Below are positions 25,758-35,099 of a stretch of DNA of 64,000 nt, one piece after another (position 1 is the first letter of the stretch; each line of letters begins with the position of its first letter). The notes under the pieces were generated by a model. That model was not told where the DNA came from. It saw nothing but the letters and a program-made list of their open reading frames with translations, and searched no databases. The position numbers were made by a program, and so were the translations under genes. Source of the DNA: Afifella aestuarii (GTDB taxonomy: Bacteria; Pseudomonadota; Alphaproteobacteria; Rhizobiales; Afifellaceae); NCBI RefSeq assembly GCF_004023665.1, contig NZ_SAUF01000001.1, positions 682,001-746,000 of the forward strand, read 5' to 3'.

Positions 25758-27723
25758 CCCTTTCTCCATCACCGGGGCGCAGGAGACGCCCGCTCAATCC
25801 GGCGTCGAAACCGGTGCCGGCAGTCTTCTGTGGATGCTCCGCCTCCTCGTCCGGCGCAAATGGGTGGTGGTGCTCGTCGCCGCGGTCGTCTTCATGGGGA
25901 TGGCGGCGGTGATCGCGAAACTGACGCCGTCCTATCGCGCCACGGCTCTCGTCCTGCTCCCTTCGGTGCCGGTTGATGATCCACGGACGGCCGAGGAAAA
26001 GACCGTTTCGCCCATGCTGCCTTCCTTCATCATCGCGTCGGAAGCGGCCGTTCTGGGCAGCGAGGAAGTTGCCCGCAGGGTCATCGAGACGCTCGATCTC
26101 CAGGACGAGCCGAGTTTTGCTGAGAAACCGTCCTGGCGAACCAGGCTGCGGAGCTGGAGCGCGCGCTTTTTCGGGGGAAACGAGGTGCGAGCCTCGGCCT
26201 GGAGTGCTGACGAGCTCGAGCGGGACCGGCTTCTGCAAACCTATATGAAGAAGCTCTCCACCTATAATGACGGTTTGTCGACGGCGGCCCTGATCAGCTT
26301 CACCTGGAGCGATCCGCATCTCGCCGCAAAAATCGTCAACGCCCACGCGGCGGCCTATATCGGCATGCAGGTCGAGCGACGCACGCTCGCGCTCCAGCAT
26401 GTCGTCGACCTTCTGAGCGCACAGATGCAAGAGCGGCATGCGGAGGTCGAAGCGGCGATGGATGCGCTGGCATCGGCTCAAGCCGTATCGGGCGGGAACG
26501 CGCCGCTCGCTGGTTCAGTCTTCGGTTCAGGGGCCGGTCCGGTGGCAGGTTCGCTCGGAGATTCGTTGCCGGATCTCCAAAGCGATCTCGACAGAGCCCG
26601 GGGTGCGCTGGCGCAGACACAAAGCCGGCTTGTCGAGGCCACATCGAGATTGCACGACGGCCAGCTGCAGAGCGCAGATTTCGTCGCCGACGATGCCAAA
26701 GTCGTGTCGCGGGCTTCGGTGCCGACGCGCCAGATCTTTCCCAAGGTGGCGCTTTTCCTCCTCCTTGCCGCTATCGTTTCCCTCGCGGCTGGCCTCGCGG
26801 TCGCAATGATGGTCGATCATCTTGCAAGCCGGTGGCGGCGCAATGCCGCTCAGGTCGAAGGTATTGGTCTTCCGATCTTGGGGACGATCTCGCTCAACGT
26901 CTTAAGCCGCCTTCCGTCGAACCGATGCAGCCGTGTGAGGTTCTGGGAGGAAATCCGTTTCGTCCGGAACCGCCTGCTTCATGACAACGGAAAACCCACG
27001 CGCGTGGTGCTCGTCGTCTCGGCGATGCCGCGGGAAGGCAGGTCGCTTGCCGCGGTCGCGCTCGCTCAAAGCTTCGCGGCGACGGGGAGAAGGGTTCTCC
27101 TGCTGGATGCCGACCTCCGGCATGGGGCGGGTGACCATGCGGCCGCGCCATCGGCTGGGAAAACCGGGCTCAGCGATCTTCTCGGTGCGTATGGCGGGAA
27201 GGGACGAGCCGGGCTGCGTGACGCGATCATGGCGGTCGAGGGGACCTCGCTTCATGTTCTCGCTGCCGGGAGTGCTGCTGGAAGTGATGCAAAGGCCATC
27301 GATGCTCTCGCATCGCCGGTCTTGCCGAAGCTCATCGAAGTCCTCAGACGTGACTACGACGTTATCGTCATCGACAGTCCGCCGCTCAACGTGGTCTCCG
27401 ACGCGACCTCCCTCGCCACGCTCGCCGATCAAACGCTGCTTCTCTGTCATATTGGGCGTTTCTCGCCGGATGCCGTCGACGAGACGATCACACTCTTGCG
27501 CGCCTGCCGCGCGGAGATCTCGGGTGTCGTTCTGACCGGCAACAGCGTTTTCGCGAAAGAAGGCATTTTGCGCCATGGCGCGCCGGTTCCGTCGCGGGCG
27601 CAAAAGGGGCTTACGAGACTGCGTCCGACCCTCACGGCTGCCTCGCTCGTGAAGGCCTATCCTACCCCGCAGCCCGTTGGCGGGGCATCCCTGCCGGAAG
27701 CTGCGGCCGCCTCTCCGTCCTAG
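25747..27723 (+). CDS. ExoP-like chain-length/co-polymerase protein with degenerate kinase domain
   Basis: This 658-residue protein has a Wzz-type N-terminal region, with membrane helices at about residues 38-60 and 332-358 around a periplasmic segment. A cytoplasmic BY-kinase-like domain follows (about 400-610). Walker A' (LLLDADLR) and Walker B (VIVIDSPP) are present. The P-loop reads SAMPREGRS, so Arg429 and Arg432 replace the usual Gly and Lys. The C-terminus has no tyrosine cluster. It probably controls polymer length and export. Kinase activity is doubtful on these grounds. Confidence 0.87.
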   Translation: MRTDPFSITGAQETPAQSGVETGAGSLLWMLRLLVRRKWVVVLVAAVVFMGMAAVIAKLTPSYRATALVLLPSVPVDDPRTAEEKTVSPMLPSFIIASEAAVLGSEEVARRVIETLDLQDEPSFAEKPSWRTRLRSWSARFFGGNEVRASAWSADELERDRLLQTYMKKLSTYNDGLSTAALISFTWSDPHLAAKIVNAHAAAYIGMQVERRTLALQHVVDLLSAQMQERHAEVEAAMDALASAQAVSGGNAPLAGSVFGSGAGPVAGSLGDSLPDLQSDLDRARGALAQTQSRLVEATSRLHDGQLQSADFVADDAKVVSRASVPTRQIFPKVALFLLLAAIVSLAAGLAVAMMVDHLASRWRRNAAQVEGIGLPILGTISLNVLSRLPSNRCSRVRFWEEIRFVRNRLLHDNGKPTRVVLVVSAMPREGRSLAAVALAQSFAATGRRVLLLDADLRHGAGDHAAAPSAGKTGLSDLLGAYGGKGRAGLRDAIMAVEGTSLHVLAAGSAAGSDAKAIDALASPVLPKLIEVLRRDYDVIVIDSPPLNVVSDATSLATLADQTLLLCHIGRFSPDAVDETITLLRACRAEISGVVLTGNSVFAKEGILRHGAPVPSRAQKGLTRLRPTLTAASLVKAYPTPQPVGGASLPEAAAASPS

Positions 27724-27724
27724 G

Positions 27725-29365
27725 ATGAGCGCCGGGGGACCGGCGGTTCCGCCGCCGGCGAGCGACACTGGGCGAGATTGGGTCTCCGAGGGAGCGCCGC
27801 GCGCCCGTGCTTCCCCAAGCGGATCTGCGCCCGCCGGCGGTGGGCCGGGTCGTTTCGTTTCCGCTTGTGGCGGGCCTGCTTCGCGTGGACCTGCTTCTGA
27901 TGGGCTTTTGCGCCGTGCCTTGCTGCAGGTGCAGGTTCTGGCGCTGATCGGGATCATGACGGCGCCTGCGTTCACGAGCGCGGCCGGCCTCCTGCGGCTC
28001 GCTCTACCGGCGGGGGCTCTTGCCGTTGCCGTCTTCTTTCTGCTGCGGGGCGATATGAGGCGGTATATCGCCTTCTGCCTCTGGCTCTTTCTTCTAACGC
28101 CGTTCATCCGGCGGATGGTCGATTTTCACGCCGGCTTTCTCGATTACAGCCCTCTGCTGCTTTCGCCTTATGCGGCGCTCGCCCCGTCTGCCGGCGCCCT
28201 TGCCTTTGCCATGGCGAATCTCCGTCACCCGATGTCGGCCGGGCTTCTCCTCGTCGTTGCCGCTGCGGTCTATGGGCTGATGCTGGCCGCTCTCAACGGC
28301 CAGTTTCTCCCTGGTGCCGTTGATTTCCTTCTCTGGGTGTTGCCGGCGGCATTCGGCATGTTCGTGGCGTGCAACCCCTCCTGGGTTGGACAGCTGCGGC
28401 GCGATCTTACCGTGTTTTCGCTCTTCGCGGGCATCGTTCTCGGCCTCTACGCGCTCTATCAGTTTCGCTACATGCCCGGCTGGGACGCGCTTTGGATGAA
28501 GAAGACGCTCATGCCGACGATCGGCGAACCCTATCCCTATAAGGTTCGCGTCTTCGCCACGATGAACTCGCCCGCATCCTTGGCCTTGTTTCTGCTCCTG
28601 CCGCTGTCGATGCTCATCGTTTCAAAAGACGCCCTGCGCTGGGTCGCTTTGGCGCTCGGCTTCGTGGCGCTCGGCCTCACGGCGGTGCGGACCGCCTGGG
28701 TCGGCATCTTCATCATCGGTGCTTATTGTTTTCTCCTCGGCTCCGGCCGCATCAGAACCTCGATGCTTGCGCTCGCCCTCGTGCTCGTGGTGGTGGCGCC
28801 CATGGCCTTGCTGACCGACCAGGGGACGAGGATTGTCAGTCAGCGGATTGAATCCATGCTCGATGCCCGCTCCGACGTCAGTGCCAATGAGAGGCTTCAC
28901 GTCTATTCGGCGGCGTTCGAGGAAATGGAGCGGCATGTTTTCGGCTCCGGTCTCGGGGGATCGCGGGCCGATCCGGCCACCAAGAGCGGCGTTCAGGCGA
29001 TGCAGATCGATAGCGGCCCGATAGCCGCGATGCTGGCGGTGGGTGTCGTCGGCGCTCTCGTTTATTACGTCGGGATCGGCTTCGTCGTTGCCTTTCTCTT
29101 CGTTCAGGGCGCCGCCTTGAAGGCGGAGGAGAGGGCGCTCGTTCTCGCCTCGCAGGCAATCGCCGTGTCCTATCTCGTGATGAGCCTCCTGATCCCGGCT
29201 ACTTTCGGGGAGCATGGTGTCGTCTTCTGGTTCATGCTCGGGATGGGGGTGGCCCAGATCACGGCTGCGCGTGCGAAGATGCGCCTGCCATCACAGGATC
29301 GAGGCTCGCTGGGTGCCGGCGTCGTGGATGGCCCTATCGCCGCCACCCTTCCAACGCATCCCTGA
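27725..29365 (+). CDS. Wzy-type polysaccharide polymerase / O-antigen ligase-like membrane protein
   Basis: This 546-residue protein has a Pro/Gly-rich cytoplasmic tail of about 65 residues followed by ten or more hydrophobic helices. A large loop lies before the last helices, with a central O-antigen-ligase-like region (TAVRTAWVG, then SANERLHVYSAAFEEM and GSGLGG). These features fit the Wzy_C/O-antigen polymerase superfamily. ATG 27725 follows the stop of the chain-length gene by one base. The predicted role is periplasmic polymerisation of lipid-linked repeat units in the Wzx/Wzy pathway. Confidence 0.83.
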   Translation: MSAGGPAVPPPASDTGRDWVSEGAPRARASPSGSAPAGGGPGRFVSACGGPASRGPASDGLLRRALLQVQVLALIGIMTAPAFTSAAGLLRLALPAGALAVAVFFLLRGDMRRYIAFCLWLFLLTPFIRRMVDFHAGFLDYSPLLLSPYAALAPSAGALAFAMANLRHPMSAGLLLVVAAAVYGLMLAALNGQFLPGAVDFLLWVLPAAFGMFVACNPSWVGQLRRDLTVFSLFAGIVLGLYALYQFRYMPGWDALWMKKTLMPTIGEPYPYKVRVFATMNSPASLALFLLLPLSMLIVSKDALRWVALALGFVALGLTAVRTAWVGIFIIGAYCFLLGSGRIRTSMLALALVLVVVAPMALLTDQGTRIVSQRIESMLDARSDVSANERLHVYSAAFEEMERHVFGSGLGGSRADPATKSGVQAMQIDSGPIAAMLAVGVVGALVYYVGIGFVVAFLFVQGAALKAEERALVLASQAIAVSYLVMSLLIPATFGEHGVVFWFMLGMGVAQITAARAKMRLPSQDRGSLGAGVVDGPIAATLPTHP

Positions 29366-29418
29366 TTGCCGCGTTGAGGCCGGAATCGATGGCCGGCAGC
29401 GTGTCGTCTGGCGGCCTC

Positions 29419-30870
29419 TTACAGATGAATGAGCCGATCACGCAGATAGCGGAGGTCCGCAAGGGTCAGATAAGGACGCGGCAGCGGCAGCTTCAGCGAG
29501 ATTTTGATCCCGATCAGGATGAGGGTGAGGCGGAGAAGCGTGACCGCGAGGATCGCCCAGGCCGCTCCGAGTGCGCCGTCGCGGGAGGCCATCACGTAAA
29601 CCGAGACCAGCATGGCCGCAAAGCATGTCGCCTCCACGGCGGAGACATAGCCCGGGCGGTTCAAGGCCTGGAAGAGCTGCGCGCTGATATTGGCGAGGCC
29701 GAAGATGATCGCCTCGGCAAGAAGGATGTGGAAGATCGGAACCACGGGCGCGAATTCCTGGCCGTAGAGCAGCACCAGGAGCGGCGGTCCCCACCACATG
29801 CCTGCCAGCCAGGTGATCAGAAGAAGGGCAAGGGCAAAGCGAAAGGTCTGGTCGAAATGGCATTTCGCAATGTTCGCTTCGGCCCTCGCCATCTTGGAGA
29901 GGAGCACGCTGTTGATCGGCATGATCCACGCCATGGCGATGCGTGAAAAGCTGAAGGCGATCACATAGAAGCCGAGCTCGGCAGGGGCGACGAGGCCGAT
30001 CAGGATCAGACGGTCGGTATATTCTGCACAGGTGGTGACGATGTCGGCAGGCCCGGCGCGCAGGCTGTAGGAGAGCATCGATCGTGCATGGCGTCGAAAA
30101 TCGCCTCGTGCGACGCCCATGCGGACCAAGAAGGCCGGAATCTGCGTGACGAGAGCCAGGCTGATCCCCGCAATCGAGGCCAGGACGGCGGCTTGCCAAT
30201 TCAGGTCGGCGAAGCCCAGCACTCCCATCAGCGCGAAGAAATAGAAAAGGTTGGGGGCGAGGCGGCCGTAATTGTTGAAGGTGAAGGCGCCCAACCCGAT
30301 GAGGACGCAGCACAGAAGCGCCTGCGAACCGCCGAAGATAGAGGCAAGAGCTGCGATGCGGGCGTAGAGGATCGCTTGCTGATCGTACTGCGTCATCAGG
30401 TGGGGGATCGCGAGGAGCGCGACCGTCAGAACGAGGCTTCCCCAGCCGGCCGCCAGTACAAAAGCGATCTGCGCGATCCTTGCCCGGTCATCGCGGTTCT
30501 TGGCCACATGATAGGTCGTGGCGGCGCCGATGCCGGCCGTGGAGATCAAAGCCAGGAACTGCGTCCAGAGCACGACCGCGGAATAGATGCCGCGACCGTC
30601 CGGCCCAAGGAGCCGCGCGGTGATGATGCCGGTGACGATGTTGACGAAGAGGATGGCGGCAAAGGTCGCCATCGATTGCATGACGGCATAGATGGCGGTG
30701 GGCGCTTTGAGGATCCGGCCCGGCAGATGCAGGAGGCTCGCGGCGAGAATGGTGCGCATGGATGGGGCGGCCGTGGCGCCATCGCCACTGATGGGCGCGA
30801 TGTTGACGGCCGCGATGTCGGCTTTCGCCTGATCGGCTCCTACAACCACAGGGCGGGCTTTCGGGTGCAT
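29419..30870 (-). CDS. Wzx-type polysaccharide flippase (oligosaccharide transporter)
   Basis: This protein of about 483 residues has some twelve hydrophobic segments starting near residue 45 and fits the MATE/MOP flippase superfamily. It includes LLGPDGRGIYSAVVLW in the first helix pair, a signature of Wzx-like transporters. Two starts are possible: 30870, which overlaps the upstream glycosyltransferase gene by 31 bases, and 30759, just before the first helix. Neither has a strong ribosome binding site. It would move lipid-linked repeat units across the inner membrane for the Wzy protein encoded convergently at 27725. Confidence 0.83.
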   Translation of the reverse strand: MHPKARPVVVGADQAKADIAAVNIAPISGDGATAAPSMRTILAASLLHLPGRILKAPTAIYAVMQSMATFAAILFVNIVTGIITARLLGPDGRGIYSAVVLWTQFLALISTAGIGAATTYHVAKNRDDRARIAQIAFVLAAGWGSLVLTVALLAIPHLMTQYDQQAILYARIAALASIFGGSQALLCCVLIGLGAFTFNNYGRLAPNLFYFFALMGVLGFADLNWQAAVLASIAGISLALVTQIPAFLVRMGVARGDFRRHARSMLSYSLRAGPADIVTTCAEYTDRLILIGLVAPAELGFYVIAFSFSRIAMAWIMPINSVLLSKMARAEANIAKCHFDQTFRFALALLLITWLAGMWWGPPLLVLLYGQEFAPVVPIFHILLAEAIIFGLANISAQLFQALNRPGYVSAVEATCFAAMLVSVYVMASRDGALGAAWAILAVTLLRLTLILIGIKISLKLPLPRPYLTLADLRYLRDRLIHL

Positions 30871-32171
30871 TCGGGCCCGTCTTGATTGGCGGTGCCGGGA
30901 TTGCCTTTGATGAGAGCCGGGTTCGCCTGTGAGGAGCCCGGCCGAGAGGCCGCGAACAGGCCCGGATGCCTGCGCCGACCCGAGGTTGTTTTTTCGCAGG
31001 CGAGCCGCATCCTGCGGTCGCCGAGAACCCTCTCGTAGATCTCGGCAATGCGGGCCCGGAATACGTCCGGCGAAAACTGCTTCCGCGCTATGCTCGCGAC
31101 AAAAGAGGCAGGTACGTGCTCTTGCTGTCTCAGGACCGCGAGCACGGCCTCGGCCACGGCGTCCGCGTCGTCCCTGGGGACGAGAGTGCCTCCCGTCTCC
31201 GTGCAGACGGCCTCGCGCACGCCGCCGATATCCGTGGCGACGACCGGTCGGCCCACGATTTGTGCCTCGGCGAGGACCATGCCGAAGGATTCGTTGCTCG
31301 TTGAGGTCAACGCCACGACGTCCATCCCGGCCATCCACGATGGCATGTCGGTCTGAAAGTCGGTGAAGCTGACGCGGCCGCGCAAGGCCGGGGTCTCCGC
31401 CATGTGATGGAGACGATTTGCGTAGTCTTCCTTGTCTTTGAGGGCGAGCGGGCCGACGACCCAGAAATGCGCACCGGGCTCCTTAGCTGCGATCTTCTCG
31501 GCAGCCTCAAGGAAAATATGCTGCGCTTTTCGCGGCTCGATGACGCCGAAGATGCCGATATTGTAGCGCGCGCCTTTGTCGACGATCGGTGCGGCCGGGC
31601 GTGCTCTGGCCGCCTTCTCGATGAACGCCGGATCGACGCCGTTCGGGACGATCTCGATGCGTTCGTGGGAGACGCCGATCGTCTCGAGAAGTTCACGGCT
31701 CGCTCCGGAAACGCAGATGAAGCGGTCGACATGACGGGCGGTCCAGCGGAGCGCGAGGCGGTGCTGTGGTTTGATGGGCAGGACTTCATGCACATGCATG
31801 ACGACCGGAATGCCGAGGCGACGGGCGGCGGGGAGCGCGTACAGCGCACCGACCGGGTGGTGAACGTGAACGAGCTTGATCTCTCCGGAGGCGAGCAGTC
31901 GTCCAATCTGGCGGCTGCCGGCTCGCCACGCCTGGAGATAGTTCCATAGTGCGAGAGGGTCCGAGGTGGCGCGCATCCGCTCGAAGCCGCAATCCGCAAG
32001 CGGGATCGAAAGCGAGCGGGCAGCCGCCGCAAGATCACCGCCGCCGGGGCAGGCGAGGACAGGGGAATAGCGGTAAGGCTTCATGCCTCGCGCGAGCGTC
32101 AGGATCACGCGCTCGGCGCCGCCGAGAAAGCCGACGCGGCTCACATGGAGAACGGCGCGCTCTGCACACAT
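30840..32171 (-). CDS. Glycosyltransferase family 4
   Basis: This 443-residue GT-B enzyme has an N-terminal acceptor domain with the GFLGGAERVI glycine loop. A C-terminal nucleotide-sugar domain carries the ESFGMVLAEAQIVGRPVVAT box, a typical E-x7-E motif. I choose ATG 32171 because GAGGG lies eight bases upstream, although the frame is open for 63 more bases. It is the first gene of a leftward pair with the flippase. It probably adds one sugar of the repeat unit; donor and acceptor are unknown. The last 40 residues are basic and low in complexity. Confidence 0.87.
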   Translation of the reverse strand: MCAERAVLHVSRVGFLGGAERVILTLARGMKPYRYSPVLACPGGGDLAAAARSLSIPLADCGFERMRATSDPLALWNYLQAWRAGSRQIGRLLASGEIKLVHVHHPVGALYALPAARRLGIPVVMHVHEVLPIKPQHRLALRWTARHVDRFICVSGASRELLETIGVSHERIEIVPNGVDPAFIEKAARARPAAPIVDKGARYNIGIFGVIEPRKAQHIFLEAAEKIAAKEPGAHFWVVGPLALKDKEDYANRLHHMAETPALRGRVSFTDFQTDMPSWMAGMDVVALTSTSNESFGMVLAEAQIVGRPVVATDIGGVREAVCTETGGTLVPRDDADAVAEAVLAVLRQQEHVPASFVASIARKQFSPDVFRARIAEIYERVLGDRRMRLACEKTTSGRRRHPGLFAASRPGSSQANPALIKGNPGTANQDGPECTRKPALWL

Positions 32172-32502
32172 GCTGGGACCCTCATCTTGAACCATTGCCC
32201 CACAGGCGCGGAGCCGTGCCGAGCGTCTGCTCATGACGGGGCGCCGTTTGGCTAAGTTTTTAGATGAAGACGGAATATTCTTGGCGCAGTCAATATATAA
32301 TGCTAATTAATTTATAATTATGCTAATCCCAAAAGTGGCTCGAATGCTCGACCTGCCGAAAGCCGCAGAGCGAGTGCTTTGGCTGAGGCGCATGCGCCTG
32401 GTTGCTGCGTCGGGCTGGTTGTTGTGCCAGAGCGGCGCTCGTCTCCTTTCGGGGAGGGCGGTGAGCTTGTGTGGGCGTGAGGCTTTCGGGTCTGGAGGGA
32501 GA
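32172..32502. promoter_or_regulatory. Divergent promoter region between two glycosyltransferase genes
   Basis: This gap of about 330 bases holds a pronounced AT-rich core at about 32265-32330, with runs such as TATATAATGCTAATTAATT. Promoters in both directions probably overlap it. The open frame that continues upstream of 32503 is not used, because a perfect GGAGGGAG site marks the internal ATG. Confidence 0.45.
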
Positions 32503-33711
32503 ATGCGGGTTGCTCTGATCCACGAAGCGCTGACCGTCTACGGTGGGGCCGAAAAAGTGCTCGAGGAGCTGATGCGGATGTTTCCGGAGGCTCCCGTCTT
32601 CGTTCCGCTCTACGAGCCGTCGGCGTTTCCGGAGATTTTCCATAAGGCCGATATTCGTGCCACTTGGATCAACCGGCTGCCGCTGGTGCGGCGCCATCAC
32701 CGCGCGCTCTTTCCCCTCTATCCTCTGCTGATGAGCTCGATCGACCTCTCTGGCTACGACCTCGTCATCAGCAGCTCTTTCAACTTCGCGCACAACGTGG
32801 TCACGCCGCCCGAGAGCTGCCATGTGTGCTACTGCCATTCTCCGCCCCGTTTTCTCTGGGATTACAACGCCTATGCCCGGCGCGAGGGCTTTGGCGTCTG
32901 GAAACGGCGGCTCGTGGAATCCATGCTGCCGCGGCTTCGTTCCATGGACCGGGCCGCGGCGCAGGGGGTCGATTTCTGGGTGAGCACGAGCACTCTCGTG
33001 GAACAGCGGATCCGAAAAACCTACCGCCGTCGCAGCACCATCATCCCCCCGCCTGTCGATGTGAACGAGTTCAGGCCGGGAAGTGGTCGTGGCGAGTACT
33101 TTCTGCTCTTGATGCGTCTCGTCGGCTGGAAGCGGCCCGATATCGCCGTCAAAGCCTGCAGCGAGCTCGGCGTGAAGCTCGTCGTCGCCGGTGACGGCCG
33201 GGAGATGCGGCACCTCAAGGCCCTTGCCGGGCCGAGCGTCGAATTCGTCGGTCGCGTGGATGGGGAGGCGAAGGCCGAGCTTTATCGCAATTGTACCGCC
33301 CTGATCCTCACCTCGGTGGAGGATTTCGGCATTACGCCGCTTGAGGCCATGGCCTCCGGGCGTCCCGTCATCGCATTGGGTGAGGGGGGCGCTCTCGACA
33401 CGGTTGTTCCCGGCGAGACCGGGGAACTCTTCGACGAACAGACCTGCGAGAGCCTCAAACGGACCCTCCGACACTTCAATCCGAAGCGCTATGATCCTGC
33501 TTCCATTCGCCGGCATGCAGAAGTTTTTGACAGCCGTCAGTTTCGGACAAAGCTGAACAGCTTTCTCGGTCGCTCGGTCCGTCTCTATTCTCGGAGGATG
33601 AGCGAAGCCAGTGTCGCCAGCGTCGATGAGCCAGACCTCGGCGACGGTTCAGAGGCGCGTGCTTCGGACTGGCAAGAGAAGCCTCGGTTTCCGGCGCAAA
33701 TGCAGCTTTAA
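32503..33711 (+). CDS. Glycosyltransferase family 4 (WbaZ-like)
   Basis: This 402-residue GT4 enzyme has an N-terminal HEALTVYGGAEKV glycine loop and a central CHVCYCHSPPRFLWD segment, characteristic of WbaZ-like mannosyl/rhamnosyl transferases. The C-terminal box EDFGITPLEAMASGRPVIA has the E-x7-E motif. The start at ATG 32503 is secured by GGAGGGAG. The C-terminal 35 residues are acidic and low in complexity. It is divergent from the other glycosyltransferase and completes the sugar-assembly part of the locus as far as this window shows. Confidence 0.9.
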   Translation: MRVALIHEALTVYGGAEKVLEELMRMFPEAPVFVPLYEPSAFPEIFHKADIRATWINRLPLVRRHHRALFPLYPLLMSSIDLSGYDLVISSSFNFAHNVVTPPESCHVCYCHSPPRFLWDYNAYARREGFGVWKRRLVESMLPRLRSMDRAAAQGVDFWVSTSTLVEQRIRKTYRRRSTIIPPPVDVNEFRPGSGRGEYFLLLMRLVGWKRPDIAVKACSELGVKLVVAGDGREMRHLKALAGPSVEFVGRVDGEAKAELYRNCTALILTSVEDFGITPLEAMASGRPVIALGEGGALDTVVPGETGELFDEQTCESLKRTLRHFNPKRYDPASIRRHAEVFDSRQFRTKLNSFLGRSVRLYSRRMSEASVASVDEPDLGDGSEARASDWQEKPRFPAQMQL

Positions 33712-33880
33712 GTTTTGTATACTGCTAGGTGTTCGATCGTTCAATCTTTCCAATCTACAAGGAAACCGGAAAGTTCCCTTAGAAGATAGATGGTATTTTA
33801 ATCCAATTTGAAATCCATCTTGTTATGTCTCTCATTTCTCCATATAATTTTCCGAGGTGATTGCTTGTAGGTGCGTGTTT

Positions 33881-34096
33881 ATGTCGTGTCGCGATATCTC
33901 CACTGGCGAAAGCTGTGAGCAATGCCGTTTCTGGGCGCGTCAAGGCAATAAATTTGCCGGGGAATGCCGCCGTTACCCGCCGCACTTTTCCGAAGGGTCA
34001 CATGGTCGCCCGCTGGAATTGAAGCGGGTCTATCCCATGGTCCCTCCAACGGATTGGTGCGGGGAATTCAGGCCCCGGGTGGCGGAATTACTTTAA
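33881..34096 (+). CDS. Small cysteine-rich protein (71 aa)
   Basis: This small protein has cysteines at CEQC, GECRRYPP and DWCGEF, separated by aromatic and charged residues. The four-cysteine layout with tryptophans suggests a zinc ribbon-like or other metal site. Similar small proteins occur widely as uncharacterised genes. I prefer ATG 33881 with a GTAGGTG sequence upstream; a start 24 bases earlier is possible. An AT-rich stretch at about 33715-33860 precedes it. The function is unknown. Confidence 0.62.
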   Translation: MSCRDISTGESCEQCRFWARQGNKFAGECRRYPPHFSEGSHGRPLELKRVYPMVPPTDWCGEFRPRVAELL

Positions 34097-34201
34097 TTTC
34101 GGTCTGGGCCTTACTCGGAGACTGAGTGGCGATACTTCGTGGCGCGCTTGATGTTTCCGCGTCGGCAGCGCGCGACTTCGGGGGGCGCCGCTCAGAGGGA
34201 G

Positions 34202-34546
34202 CTATGAGCGGCGATCGTTTTCCCAGATCGTGTGGATGCGATGCGCGCTTGGTGTCGAAATCTGAAACAGCCGTGCCACTTCGATCTGCTTCATGCCGCG
34301 ATCGAAGGCGGCATAGACCGCAGTCTTACCGAGGCGCGTCAGCCGGTCGCCCTTTTTCCAGGCGGGGTTGAACGCGCTGAGGTCGACAGGGCTGGCCTGC
34401 CCGCCCGGGCGGAGTTGTGCGATCGCCTCGTCGAGCGCAGCCGCCGCGGCGAGGCAATAATCGCGCTGCGCCTCCAGGTATCTGACTTTCGCCTCCGGTG
34501 AGAGGATGTCGTACTCAGGCCTCTCCAGGAACGGCCGCATCATCAT
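34202..34546 (-). CDS. Hypothetical helix-turn-helix protein (114 aa)
   Basis: The C-terminal part (about residues 83-108, GMKQIEVARLFQISTPSAHR) reads as a helix-turn-helix of the recombinase/transposase or small-regulator kind. The N-terminal part is helical and charged. GGAGGGAG lies 11 bases before the ATG at 34546. It could regulate neighbouring genes, but nothing in the sequence ties it to a target. Confidence 0.58.
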   Translation of the reverse strand: MMMRPFLERPEYDILSPEAKVRYLEAQRDYCLAAAAALDEAIAQLRPGGQASPVDLSAFNPAWKKGDRLTRLGKTAVYAAFDRGMKQIEVARLFQISTPSAHRIHTIWENDRRS

Positions 34547-35099
34547 GTTCGCAATTCTCCCTCCGGATTGGTGATCGGAGACCTCAGGTGGCCTGCCGGG
34601 CGTCCCGAATCGTTGGTTCCCTGCCTAAATCTTGTTTATGGGGGCACGAATTTCTAGAGCAATAGGATAAAATTGCGGCCTCTATTGCTACATTTTGTTG
34701 ACTTTTTCTATTTTCTTGATGTGATGCCAGCCTACGTAATCCGCGACCCCTGCCGTCTCGGACCGATGCCGCTGCGGATTGAAGGTGTCGAGGATATGTT
34801 GGCGTATCGGGGCCTCTTGCTTGTCTGTGCTGCTGCCGGGTGCTGGTTCGCCTTGTATTGTGTGGTGGGCTGTGCCGCCTCGGCAGAAAGTGGTTCGTGT
34901 CGGGTGCCGGATCCCGAGCGGATGGCCGTTCCATTCGAATTTGCTCGGACGTTCCTCTCTCCTTTTTACCCGAGCTATGCGCTGAATATCGGTGTCCTCC
35001 TGCCGCAGGTCGCGGCCTATCGAATTGCCCTCCCGGGGAGCAAGGCAGGAGGTCTCATCGAGAGAGAAGCAGGTATGAGCGGGGTTCTACTCCGCCGGA
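34547..35099. other. Intergenic region before the phosphopantetheinyl transferase
   Basis: This is about 550 bases with no confident gene. An AT-rich stretch lies at about 34615-34735. A plus-strand frame from about 34724 to 35107 has a hydrophobic segment followed by a plausible soluble tail and overlaps the next gene by eight bases. Its codon pattern is not convincing enough for a call. Confidence 0.4.

Noticed and set aside
30871-31338. N-terminal extension of the flippase frame
   Set aside because: The extension is Arg/Gly-rich and overlaps the glycosyltransferase gene; the membrane part begins after 30759.
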